Positions 32,607 to 43,814 of a stretch of DNA of 64,000 nt are shown here, in pieces (the stretch's first letter is position 1; each line of letters starts with the position of its first letter). Below the pieces are notes generated by a model. The model was given only the letters and a program-made list of their open reading frames with translations. It was not told where the DNA came from and ran no database searches. Location of the stretch: NCBI GenBank assembly GCA_019925795.1, contig CM034310.1:10516869-10580868 (forward strand). The letters are read 5' to 3'. Origin of the DNA: Dendrobium chrysotoxum (Eukaryota > Streptophyta > Magnoliopsida > Asparagales > Orchidaceae). The position numbers and the translations under genes are program-made.

Positions 32607-34174
32607 ATGGTCAATAGGCGTAGCAATCGCCTCATAGGAGCCTCCCGCTCCCACTCTCCTCAATCCAGAAACCAATCTATAAATCATGGACATCAAGTTT
32701 CTGCCTCCTTTTTGCATGGGGGGCAACACATTGCTGGAGAAGGAACCTCAGGGCCTTCTTTGGAGGAGCGAATCCGAAAAATGGAAGAATCGCAGAACAA
32801 GATCCTACAACTCCTGCGAGAGACTCAACAACCGGCACTAGCACCATAGGAGGAGGTTCTTCTCCCTCGAGATCCACCACGAGTAGAAGCTGTTCAACTC
32901 GAACATCTTCAAGCAGAAATTCCTCTTCCTCCGCCAAGGAGACATCTGCAATCACATCAAGATAATGAACTGGCTGATACAGCAAGTTCTACCCATCCTT
33001 CGCACACAGGTCGGCAACCTCGTATTCCTTTAGACCTCCCCGAAGAGTTGGCTCGACCACACATTGCTGAGCTCCCTCGCAATGCCCTTCGCCACGAACT
33101 GCGACGATTGGTCCGAGAAGAGTTCCCTACAGGAGGCATAAAGCAACCCCTTCGTTAGTGGGACTTGCAGGAGTCGTCACCCTTAACAGAAGCTATTCTT
33201 CAACACGCTATTTCGGTAGGATTTAAACTACCGAGCATTGATTCCTACGACGGGACATCTGACCCGTACGAGCACGATCATTACAGAATCATCATGCATA
33301 TCCAGCGAGCTTCGGATGCCCTCCTATGTCAGATTTTTCCTGCTACACTCAAAGGACAGGCGTGAACATGGTTCTATTCTCTTCCATCCGGAACGATCCC
33401 TTCATTCGTCAAATTGGCCAAAGCCTTCGTTGAACAGTTTGTAGCCAATCGAAGAATTGCTAAGGATTCTTCCCACCTCTCCGGGATTCGTCAAAACGAG
33501 GGAGAATCGTTAAAAGAGTACTTTCAACGGTTTTCCACTGAGGCTCGACAGATTCCGGGAGTGGACCCAGAACTGCTCCGAGGGGTCTTCCTTGGAGGCC
33601 TCCGTCCTGGCCTTTTTATTCAGCTCTTATGCGAGATACGGTTCATTCATACGCCGACCTGATTCATCGTGTGGAGGCACAAATCTCCGCAGATGAAGCC
33701 ATAAATGCTCACAGAAAGCAGTTCGAGCAGACAAATGGGAAGCGCAAAGGTGCTCCTGGGATGGATAATTCTTCCTTACAACGGAAAAAGCAAGGGAATA
33801 GCAATCTACCTCCTAGGCCCCCATTACCACAACGAGAACCTCGGCAGGAGAAAGAGTACACTCCGCTCAATACATCTCGAGCAAATGTGTTAATGGCGAT
33901 TCAAGATCAGGACAAAGTGAAATGGCCGCATCCTTCGAAGCCAAATACAGGAAATCAAGATCAGTACTGTCACTTTCATCGTAGTCGTGGTCACGCTACT
34001 GAAGCGTGTTGGCAACTTAAGGATGAGATTGAAAGACTTATCCGCCAGGGCTATCTTTGACAGTTTATTGGGAACCCACCTGCTCGAGATGAAACTGGTC
34101 CAACTGGGGGGCAAAATCAACAACAACAAAGACAACAGTTGAATAATATTCAAATGGTTGGCGAGATTGAATGA
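32607..34174 (+). pseudogene. G2 gag
   Basis: This is the gypsy capsid/nucleocapsid precursor. The ATG at 32607 gives MVNRRSNRLIGASRSH. One frame runs to about 33630 with three stops only: TAG at 32847, TAG near 33156 and TGA near 33363. All are explainable by single C-to-T or G-to-A changes. The capsid domain (33165-33640) holds FKLPSIDSYDGTSDPYEHDH, FVKLAKAFVEQFVANRR, GESLKEYFQRFSTEARQIPG and LLRGVFLGGLRPG. A -1/+2 shift near 33630 leads to DLIHRVEAQISADEAINAH. A basic Pro/Gln-rich linker and the zinc finger YCHFHRSRGHATEACWQLKD (33957-34016) follow. The frame ends at TGA 34172-34174 after one more stop at 34058. It is far better kept than G1 gag but not translatable as one piece. Confidence 0.88.
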
Positions 34175-34510
34175 CCACGCACTTTGTGTCTCTTCTATTA
34201 GTAATGCTACTTGTCTTATCTCATCATGTTAAATAGGGTGTCACTTTGATATCCCTAATGTTTTCTTCAAAGTTAAACATTGTGTTATCCTCGTACGTAC
34301 AGTGTAACTTGTATATCCCTAAGTCACACTAGGGATCTATTGTATTGTCTTAAAGTAATATAGTGTGTCGTTCGTTTAGTTCTGAGATTGTCTCTTTCTT
34401 TAAAAAAAGAATACAAATGACAATGAAAACTATCGATAAATATGATCTCTTTATCCATGATCTGAGAAATATGTAGTCTTTATTGCTTCTCAATCATTGG
34501 AAGATCGATC
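34175..34510 (+). other. G2 post-gag region
   Basis: Not related to G1's protease region, which should stand here. It contains the repeated phrase 'atccctaa' and T-rich stretches, without an ORF. This is where pol was replaced. Confidence 0.55.
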
Positions 34511-35100
34511 CTTGGTGGATTCTCCCGACCTCTTCCATACAGGTTAACGTCGTCGAGCAAAGGCTCCGACATACAACCTCGGATAGGTCTCACATCCTTG
34601 GTGGATTCTCTCGACCTCTTCCATACAGGTTAACGTCGTCGAGCAAAGGCTCCGACATACAACCTCGGATAGGTCTCACATCCTTGGCAGATTCTCCCGA
34701 CCTCTTCCATACAGGTTAACGTCGTCGAGCAAAGGCTCCGACATACAACCTCGGATAGGTCTCACATCCTTGGCGGATTCTCCCGACCTCTTCCATACAG
34801 GTTAACGTCGTCGAGCAAAGGCTCCGACATACAACCTCGGATAGGTCTCACATCCTTGGTGGATTCTCTCGACCTCCTCCATACAGGTTAACATCGTCGA
34901 GCAAAGGCTCCGACATACAACCTCGGATAGGTCTCACATCCTTGGTGAATTCTCTCGACCTCCTCCATACAAGTTAACGTCGTCGAGCAAAGGCTCTGAC
35001 ATACAACCTCGAAAAGGTCTCACATCCTTGGTGGATTCTCTCGACCTTTTTCATACATGTTAACGTCATCAAGCAAGGGCTTTGACCTACAGTCTCAAAT
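34511..35100 (+). repeat. 86-bp tandem repeat in G2
   Basis: The unit start 'cttggyrgattctc' recurs at 34511, 34597, 34683, 34769, 34855, 34941 and 35027, exactly 86 bp apart. Each unit contains CAGGTTAACGTCGTCGAGCA and AAGGCTCCGACATACAACCT. Seven copies; the last is decayed. Since 86 is not a multiple of three, a coding role is unlikely. Confidence 0.93.
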
Positions 35101-35579
35101 ATGTCAAAAAGGATGTCTCTCACATTCGTTCAGACTAATAATACATCAAAAGCACAAAGCATGTCTTACAGATGCAATAACAATTCAGGACCCTCTAGGG
35201 GACAAATCCTCATTTCATATACAATATCATTGGAGTTACATAAATTCAGATTCAAATATATATTTCTTCTCACCAGAAGTTGAAATCAAAAGGTACACTG
35301 GTGACACTCATACAAGCTAGTATCATCCAGTAACAAGTAACTTTAACACAGTCAAATATCCTTGGTGGATTTAAGTGACTTCTCCTTTACTGCACGCAAG
35401 CATCTCCTACAACTGCTCCTTCAAAGAAAGGACATAACTGGATCATCATCAGATCTCCACTCAGTGTTAGTGTATTGCCAAAATATTGGCATATCACACT
35501 ACTTCGGCCCCTTGATCCAGTAATATCTGATGTTGGCACACTTCAGTATGGATGAATATTGCCTTAACACAATGCCACT
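35101..35579 (+). other. G2 internal non-coding segment
   Basis: No coding signal or repeat of note; a short echo of the 86-bp unit ('atatccttggtggattt') occurs near 35357. Confidence 0.4.
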
Positions 35580-36235
35580 GGACACCCGCCATCATCGACC
35601 CTTCGTCGGATATCTGCCGGCGGTCCTTTACTTCATATCAGCCATCATCGGCTTCTCGTTCAACTGCTGATAGCAACACCGTTGAACTCTCTCCTTCTGC
35701 TCCCAACTTGGTCGTTGACTACCAACAGACTTCCACCTGATCGTCCATCATCAACAAACTAACATCGAAATTCTATTCGATGCTGAGCTTCCTCCCGTTG
35801 GAGGACTTCTACACGTCGCCAGACCCTCGTCGGACTTCAACTCGACGCTAAACTTCTACCCAACGTCGGACTTCTGCCAGTCGTCGGACCCCCGTCGGAT
35901 ATCTACCCGACGCTGTACTTTTACATGACGTCGGACTTCTGCCTGTCGTCTGATGTTTGTCGGGCTTCTACCCGACACCAAATTTCTACCCGTCGTGGGA
36001 CTTCTTCTGGCCGACAGATTTTCGTCGGAGTTCTACCCGACGCCGTACTTCTTCCCGCCACCGAACTTCCACCCGGCCGCTGATCGCCGCCGGACTTCAT
36101 CCCGACCTTCGTCGGACCACCGCCCGGTCGCGGACCGCCATCGAACTTCAGCCCGACCTTCGTCGGACCACCGCCCGGCCGCTGACCGCCGTCAGACTCT
36201 CTCCGACTAAATCTCACCTCCACATGATCTCTTAA
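35580..36235 (+). repeat. Degenerate CGTCGGA/CCCGAC repeat region in G2
   Basis: Many variants of 'cgtcggacttctrcccgacgcc' follow each other with irregular spacing of about 25-60 bp. The same motif family occurs in the LTRs of G2 (37990-38200), the solo LTR (41660-41860) and, worn, G1. It creates overlapping open frames on both strands that I regard as composition artefacts. Confidence 0.7.
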
Positions 36236-36285
36236 AGGAGAGAAATTTCCAACTCCCATCCCGCTCCCCTTCCTGAAAAGGGGAA

Positions 36286-36850
36286 GCCGCTAACTTCTGC
36301 GCAAAAGGAGGGGCGCCGAATCAAGTAGGAAAAATCACCTACTCAACAACAGCGGAAGGCCTCAAAATGCCAGAAGCTAGAGGGGAGAAGAGAGGAAAGC
36401 CGCTAACTTCTGCGCAAAGAGAGGGGCGCCGAATCAAGTAGGAAAAATCATCTACTCAACAACAGCGGAAGGCCTCAAAATGCCAGAAGCTAGAGGGGAG
36501 AAGAGAGGAAAGCCGCTAACTTCTGCGCAAAGAGAGGGGCGCCGAGTCGAGTGGAGAAAATCACCTACTCAAAAACAGCGGAAGGCCTCAAAATGCCAGA
36601 AACTAGAGGAGAGAAGAGAGAAATTTCTATCTCCTGTACAAGAGGAGGGGCGTTGTCTCAAGTAGGGAAAATCACCTACTGAATAACAACGGAATGCCTC
36701 AACTGTCAGAAAGCCAGAATGAGAGAAAAAAGAGGGAAAACCGCTAACTTCTGTGCAAAAGGAGGGGCGCCGAATCAAGTAGGGAAAATCACCTACTTAA
36801 AAACGGCGGAAAGCCTCAGAATGCCAAAAGCTAGAAGGTCAGGGGAAGAG
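36286..36850 (+). repeat. 113-bp tandem repeat in G2
   Basis: Copies of 'gccgctaacttctgcgcaaa' start at 36286, 36399 and 36512, with a diverged copy near 36625 and another at 36740: period 113-114, five copies. Each also carries 'atcaagtaggaaaaatcacc' and 'gcggaaggcctcaaaatgcc'. Non-coding. Confidence 0.92.
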
Positions 36851-37059
36851 GAGAATGCGGTGCAAATTTTCATTACCCCAAGGGGGGTATTTATTGGATA
36901 AAAAAGGGAGAGAAAGAGAGGGAAAAATTAAAAAAAGAGGGGAAAATGTTTGAAAATTGGAGGGAGGAGGCTTCTAGAAGGAATTTCGAATTTTTCTAAA
37001 TTTTTCGGAATTTTTTGGAATTTTTTCGGATTTTTGGGAATTTTTAATCCCTGTGGGCC

Positions 37060-37215
37060 CCACAAAAAAAAAAAATAAAAAAAAAAAAATAAAAGGGTAA
37101 CTGCTGGAGCGCGCCAAGGGGCGCGCCCCTTGCCCGCGCGCCCGCGCGGGCGCCGCCGGCGGCGGCTGCCGGCGGCCGGCCGGTTCGGCCGCCTACGCGT
37201 TGCCGGGCTCCGATT
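37060..37215 (+). other. A-rich tract and GC-rich palindromic block upstream of G2 PPT
   Basis: An A-rich stretch (37060-37090) is followed by about 100 bp that is almost only G and C. It includes the perfect 18-bp palindrome CAAGGGGCGCGCCCCTTG (37115-37132) and GCCGCCGGCGGC (about 37151). It would fold into strong hairpins in RNA or single-stranded DNA. G1 lacks this block at the same place. Confidence 0.8.
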
Positions 37216-37423
37216 TCGAGCCCGGACGGTCCAAATTGGACGTTTTTGGGGTCCCCGGACACATTTTTCGACGTTCCGGACTCAATTTTGACACTTTCGA
37301 AGCTCAACGGGGCCTCTATGATCAAGTTCGAGCAAATATTTAATTTCTGGAACGCAATTTTTTGCGATTCGGCCAACGTAAAATACCGGAGAAAGTATTT
37401 TCGGACTCATGGAGCTTCGACGT

Positions 37424-37442
37424 CCGAAAATAGGGGGGCAAC
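37424..37442 (+). other. G2 polypurine tract
   Basis: GAAAATAGGGGGGCAAC directly precedes the LTR start TGATATATCG. Confidence 0.85.
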
Positions 37443-38452
37443 TGATATATCGCCAAAAAATTATCTTGATCGGGCACGAATCTCGAGGAAAAACTCAAGT
37501 CGGAAACTTCAAAAATTAATTCGGAGACCATTTAAACTCTGATTTCAGCAAGCTTATAGTCGAACTGAGCGTCTCGGAAATACGAATCCAACAACACCAA
37601 ATTCGACTCAATCTGAGCTATAACGAGTCCAAATCAAGTACCCGAAGCGCTGTTGGAAGCATCAAACATTTATTTGAGTTACCAAACGGTCTCCGATTTT
37701 GACGAGCTTATAGTCGAATCGAGCGGCTCGACGAGACGAATCCAACGAGCCCAAGATCATAGAATTATGATACCATTAAGACCTTCAAATGCTCAATAAA
37801 CGGTTCATGATCAAGGGATTCAATATCGGCCGTTCATCCGAATCACTCCTTATTTGCCCATGATCCTTCATCTATTTACGGGCTATGCCACTCCAGAAAA
37901 ACTATAAATAGCCCCTCATTTCTCTTAAGAGGGAACCCAAGCCAAGAAGAAGAGAAGGAGAAGAAGAGAAGAGAAATCTAGGAGGGAACAGCTCCTCCTC
38001 GACCACCGTCGGAACACCGCCGGAACTTCGCCGGAACTCCGCCGGAAGACCACGGAGGCACCCCCGGGTGCCCGAGGGACGCCGGAGCAACATCAGAATC
38101 CTGCCCGACGCCAGAATTCTATCTGACGCCCGAGTGACGCCAGACTTCTTTCCAAGTGACGCCGGAATTCTGCCGGACACCCGAGTGACGTCGGAACTCT
38201 GCTTGGCCTTGTAACCGATACTCATTGTAATCTGATCGTCCTGAATCTAAAGGACGAATCAGTCTCGTGTATTTCATACAACACTAGTGGAACTTTTTCA
38301 ACTGGACGTGGCCCCGTGGTTTTTCCCTTTTTCAGGGCTTTCCACGTAAAAATCCTGGTGTTCTTTCATTCTTCTGTTTGTGTGCTGGATATACGTACAA
38401 CGCTGAGACGGAAATTTAAACTCTATCGCCGCGTATATTTAAGTCCGCAACA
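37443..38452 (+). repeat. G2 3' LTR
   Basis: 1010 bp, from TGATATATCGCC to AAGTCCGCAACA. It contains a TATA-like CTATAAATAG (about 37900-37910), a GAAGAGAAG-rich leader, then GCCGGAA/GACGCC repeats (37990-38200). It is the reference copy for the LTRs of G1, G3 and the solo LTR. Confidence 0.9.
37900..37910 (+). promoter_or_regulatory. TATA box in G2 LTR
   Basis: ACTATAAATAGCC lies near the end of the U3 part. Its equivalents are CTCTATTTATAGTT in reverse in G1 (about 1005) and ATATAAATAGACC in the solo LTR (41570). Confidence 0.65.
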
Positions 38453-38659
38453 AAAATAATAATATATTACGCCTATATAATTTTTTGATTAATGTTAGTA
38501 TTTTTTTTTTCAACGGCTCTATATCCTATATATATCAATTTGAGAAAGAGATTGGCGAGAGAATAGAGACCATCCAATCACATTGATATAGGACCCTTGG
38601 AGTATGTGCTCTAGAATATTATAACGTGGAAGTGATTTGATGTTAATCTAAATCATATG

Positions 38660-40260
38660 ATACATACATTTAAGAGGGAGGTTGAATTTTGTATATTAAA
38701 AATTTTGTGGAAGCGTTTAAAAATAAAAACACCAATTTATTTTGTTTTATTTTTAATATTTGATCAACTAAAAGAAGACTTGTCTGCGGCTTGCTCACAA
38801 AAACTTCCTTGTAAATGAAAACTATTTTAATTTTTTTTCTTAAAATTATTTTATCAAGAAAAATTAAATTAAGAGTATTAGCTTGCAATATCAAATATTT
38901 TTTTCGCTCATCAATAAACCATTAAAAGCACGAAATAAGATTACAATGAAGAAAATAAAAAAATATAAAAAGAATACAAATTGTTTATAGTGGTTTAGTT
39001 AACTTTACCTATATCCACTCTTTAGTCATCTATTCAAGAATCTCACTATCACATTCTACTTCCAATAAGGCTGAGGAACTTATCTCCTTCTGCTCCTAGC
39101 AAGGCAAAGAATCCTCTCTCATTCACGGGTAATGGAGGAACCTTACAATGCTTTTTCTCCTTGAAAAGTAAATTCTCGCTAGCCTCCTTGGTTAAATCCG
39201 AGTGCATACTAAGACTCTCTAAAGCTCTTCTCCAACAAGGCCGAGGAACTTCTCTCCTTCTGCTCCTAGCAAGGCAAAGAATCTTCTCTCATTCACGGAT
39301 AATGGAGGAGCCTTACAATGCTTTTTCTCCTTGAAAGGTAAATTCTCCCTAGCCTCCTTGGTTAGATCCAAGTGCATACTAAGACTTACTAGAGCTCTTC
39401 TCCAACAGCTTTTACAATCTATCTTGAGGATTAAGATAATATATGAGACTAGACAACGTACCTTTGTTAATCACTCGCCCAGTTTTTTTGGTCCCTCCTA
39501 TAAGATCTCTAAAGTCTCTCCAATCTTTCTCCTAAAATCTCTTGAAAGTTTCTTAAGACTCTCTCTTGAAAATTCACAAGCATTTTATAAAAGCTCTCTT
39601 CAGGAAAAAAAAAACTCCAGGAGAACTCCCTTAGGTTTTTTTGGTTATTGATATTTATATTGTGATTCCAAAAGAAACATTAAAGGGACTGTTTATTAAT
39701 ATTGTTGACATAATTATACAATATCATATATAGATCGTATTGTATGATTAGTTCAATCAGCCTGGAACTCTAAAAATTGCTATATATTTGATAACAGTAC
39801 GATATAGACTGTGCTTGGAGCATTGAATCATCCTATTTGAATGGAGATCGTCTAGTCAAGCTCTTTATTTATTCGGATTGTATGATAGGTAACGCACAAT
39901 TTGAAATTTACTCTACTTCGAGTCCTTAATTTCAGGTCATAAATTAGGTAAATATCTAAAAAGATATTTAAATTTCATACAATACAATTAGTATATTGTA
40001 CTGGACAATATTTATTGTATAGTATGATTTATTATTTCAAAATTTTGTTTTAATTTTATATTAATTAATATCAATTGATTGTCTAATTTTCAAAATAATC
40101 ATAGTAGTTTCGTACATCACGATAAGATCGTATATCACGAATAGTCAGAGAACAAGTGCTTTAATTAACTTTAAAACTTCTTTTATTTAATGTATTTTGT
40201 ACTCTGGTGTATGTGCATTTTGTTGCTTAGCCGAATACATTCCTTTACAAAAAAGACTCA
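38660..40260 (-). repeat. Decayed copia LTR, A/B family
   Basis: A minus-strand LTR relic. The block 'agagggaggttgaatttt' (38671) matches the G-tract junction of the family. Next come 'tatagtggtttagttaac' with 'tatatccactc' (38995-39020), the leader repeats and dyad pairs further right. Around 39706-39745 the dyads ATTATACAATATCAT and ATCGTATTGTATGAT are again 21 bp apart. Both ends are too worn to fix, and no target duplication is found. Confidence 0.65.
39061..39400 (-). repeat. 170-bp tandem duplication within the decayed LTR
   Basis: 'tccaayaaggcygaggaact' at 39061 recurs at 39231, and the unit end recurs at 39401, giving two units of 170 bp with few differences. It enlarges the leader-repeat part of the LTR. 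Confidence 0.85.
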
Positions 40261-41112
40261 AAAAATAAGAAAATATAATTTGACATACTTTATTTTGTTT
40301 GAGATATTTTTATTTTGACGGCTTCACATTTATAATTTTGAGCTCAATCAACTCATCTTTTTAATTCCGTCTCTACTGTGGCTAATGTCTCATTTCATCC
40401 GAAATCTTAGTTAAGAAGTATGCACATTTAGAGATAATTTATATCAGTATAATCAATAATATTTATAATCATCAAGACTCTCATATGTGCATCAGATCGA
40501 GTGGTCTAACACAACCCACATAATTTGTATTAATCTTGATATATTCGTACCTATCTGTTTGATGGTAATTTTTGAAATCTATGTTATGCATTGCCCTCTT
40601 GACAAGGACATTCCGATAATCTAAAGAAACTAAAATAACAAAAATTAAATAATATTTTATGGAAATAAAATTATACGTAAATTTTAATTCACATAAAAGG
40701 TTAAATAGTTATAAAAATGAATTTTTGAGCAACCCTTTTAGTTGGGTATATAATATGATGATTTCTTAATAGTTAACTTGCAATGAGAGGGCATAAGCTC
40801 ATATTTTTCTACATAGATAAGGCCCCATCTTATTTATCTAATTAAATACCTTTCCTATGAGAAACAAGAAAATTTTATAAAAATAATACAAAAATTACCT
40901 TTTATTTTCCATCTTTTTAAGGCAATTAATATGTAAGCAGTCATAGTCAAATTAGGAGAGTAATCACTCTATCACGAAGGGACCCATTATATTTTATGCT
41001 AACTTAAAAATACAAATTTAATTTATAAATAAAAATATATATATAATTCATTTGTTCTGTATAATTTAAAAAAAATGCAAAAGAATTTTTAAGTAAAATA
41101 TAAGTTTAATAT
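40261..41112. other. Intergenic AT-rich DNA, second copy of a local duplication
   Basis: No gene visible. The last part (about 40840-41112) is the diverged counterpart of 31290-31450. Confidence 0.55.
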
Positions 41113-42131
41113 TGATATATCATTAAAAAATTATCTTGCTCGGACAGGAATCTCAAAGTAAAATCAAGTTGAAAACTTCAAAAATTAAATTCGGAATCAC
41201 CTCAACTCTGATTTCAACAAACTTATAGTTGAATTGAACGTCTCGGAAATACAAACCCAATGACACCAAATTCGACCCAATTCGAGCTCAAATGAGTCAA
41301 AATCAAAAACCCGAAGCACATTTAGAAGGTTCAATCCATAATTCGGATTACAAAACGGTTTCTAAACGTGACATGCTTATAGTCGAATCAAGCGGCTTGA
41401 AGAGACAAATCCAACGAGCCCAAGATCGTCGAATTCTGATATCATTAATCCTTCAAATGCTAAATAAACAATCCATGATCAAGAGATTCAACATCGGCCG
41501 TCCATTCGAACCACTACCAATTTACCCTTGATCTTCCTCTTATTTACTGGCCATGCCACTCTAAAAAAATATAAATAGACCCCTCATTTCTCATGCGGAG
41601 GGACCCAAGTAAGAAGAGAAGAGAAGAGAAGGAAGAGAAGGAAGAGAGCCACCTTGCCGCCAGATTCCATCTCGACCACCGCCGAACTTCAACTCGGCAA
41701 CCGACCGATGCCGTAGTTCTGCCCGATGGCCAACCGACGCTGAGTTCTTCTCGACCGTAGACTAACGCCGGAGTTCTGCCCGAATGCTGACTGACGTCGG
41801 AGTTTCGTTTGATAGCAGAGTGACACTGGATTTCTGCCCGACCACCTAGAATCGCCAGATTTTTTATCTCCATTTGTAACTGAAGTTCAACTCGAGGGTG
41901 GGATTTTGTAATCTGATTGTCCTCAATTTCGGGCGCGAGTCAGCCACTTGTAACCTAAGTAGCACTAGTGGAATCCTTTCAACTAGGCGTGGCCCTGTGG
42001 CTTTTTCATTTCCAGAATTTTTCACGTAAAAATTCTGGTGTTCTTTTATCTGCTATTTGTGTGCTGAATACCTGTACAATGCTGAGATGAAAATTTCTAA
42101 CTCTATCGCCGCGTATATTCAGCCCACAACA
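41113..42131 (+). mobile_element. Solo gypsy LTR (G1/G2 family)
   Basis: A 1019-bp lone LTR from TGATATATCATT to AGCCCACAACA, flanked by perfect AATAT duplications (41108-41112 and 42132-42136). It aligns with the G2 3' LTR throughout, with moderate divergence. No internal sequence remains, so it is an LTR recombination product. Confidence 0.93.
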
Positions 42132-43814
42132 AATATAATTGCAACTTTCTACGTACCATCAGCTGGAGATTTTTTAATTAATATATGTGAGCTTTATTGA
42201 TACACAATAATATGCAAATTTGTTAAGGTCTCTATCAATGGAGAGACTTCATTTTAAGCTCTCGTGATTATGAAGGCCAGATTATGAGAGACCAAATCCA
42301 TTCAACCCGGTTAAACAAAGTAATTTAGAAAATGATTAACGTCCAAATATTTAGCACCACAATAATTAATTAATCAAACATTAATTAAGCTAAAAAGCCT
42401 TAGGGATAGTTTGGGATAACTTTATATTTTTGTTATTTATTTATTTTATTTTATTTACATTTTAATATAAAATAAAATATATTTGATACATTTTTTATTC
42501 ATGATATTTTTAAAAATTATAGATTATTTTTATTTTTATTTAATATTGAATAAATCAATTTATATTATGGTGCTGGTATCTGATAGTGATTGAAGCTATT
42601 TATTGTGGCATTCGTAGCTAGCTATTACTCTATACATAAGAACCTATTTGCCCATGTTCCTCTACACTTGTCTAATTTTATGGGTTCATCATGATACACT
42701 TTCTCTAGTTAAAGGACTTCTATTGTGGTCCATCTGACCTTTTATGATCGATCCAATGCCGACAACTATTCCGACACATCATTATTAACACTTATTGTTA
42801 AAGTTGACTCTTCAGAGGGCACAATAAAGAAAAATTATTCATGTAGCTGATCCCACATAGTGGGATAAAGACATGATGTTGTTGTTACTGTATTGCTAAA
42901 GTGAAACAAATGAAATAAGTAGAACAAGAGTCATCAATCTCTAACTCATGTGAGATAATAAACAATTATGGACTAAATAGACAAATTTTGCAAATTTGCT
43001 TAATAACTAAATGTACTGTAAATTTCCCAAATCTTTCTAATTTATTATGGTTCACTTCATCCAATCCCTCCTTCAAGAGAATAATTGCCTTAATCACCTT
43101 GAATCACCCATTAAATATTTGTCATCTAATTTCCCCTCCTTGCAAAAAAGAGATTTCTAATTAATAATAATTGAAACATGGTACACACTTAGATTTTATT
43201 TGAGACAACTTTCTTACGGCTATGTTTTTCAGATCACAATTACACTTTTTGTTTGGCCATTATTTTTTAAATTTTTATACTATGAATCTAATTTCTACTG
43301 CAGTTTTAAAAAATTTACTTTCTTCACAGTAGCTTACAATGACATTTATAAAAAAAAAAGATAAATTTATAATAAATAACATTGTGAAAATTAGTTTCTT
43401 AATCAAAATTAACTCTATTTTTACTAATTTTTGTTCACTTTAATTACTTAAACGAGCTTGCGTAGGCCCCACAAAATGTTTTCCACGGGCAGTAATATGG
43501 TCATGGAGAAGTTTGGAAATCTATAGCAACAAGTTCTGCACACAAATCTCATATTATATAATTAAGATTATTTTAAAATATGTATTAATAATTTTTATAT
43601 TGATCTTATAACTCTTAATTTAATTGATTGTCTTTTTAGTGAATAGAATATTTTTGTTGGACGTTGAAGAAATTATTTTAAAATGATCAAGATTACATCA
43701 TAAAATACAGATTTCTTGTTGTATCACTAAATTTTTTAAAATTATCTATATTGTACTCTATTCTCTTTTTAATAAACTAAAACAGTGGTGATAGATTACA
43801 AGCATATTTATCAA
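42132..43814. other. Intergenic AT-rich DNA
   Basis: Positions 42132-42410 continue the duplicate of 31450-31760. The rest shows no coding signal, TIR pair or array. Confidence 0.5.

Larger units (their letters stand above)
32446..38452 (+). mobile_element. Gypsy element G2: gag-only, 5'-truncated
   Basis: This is a non-autonomous relative of G1 on the + strand. It holds a 110-bp remnant of the 5' LTR, PBS, gag, then 3.2 kb of non-coding repeats in place of pol, then PPT and a 1010-bp 3' LTR. G1 and G2 share gag, PBS type, the 3' untranslated block (37200-37420) and LTR. The homology with G1 is lost right after the gag zinc finger region (about 34175). It fits the class described as terminal-repeat retrotransposons with a gag domain (TR-GAG). 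No target duplication can be scored because the 5' end is gone. Confidence 0.85.

Noticed and set aside
32677..32985. Antisense open frame over the start of G2 gag, with a counterpart over G1 gag (28198-28422)
   Set aside because: It mirrors a Glu/Leu/Pro-rich stretch of gag, so conservation of the gag strand explains it.
35921..36259. Long Arg/Pro/Gly-rich frames on both strands
   Set aside because: Overlapping frames in a CG-rich degenerate repeat; composition artefact without domains.
42405..42560. Possible MITE beginning 'tagggatagtttgggataac'
   Set aside because: No matching inverted end or target duplication found downstream.
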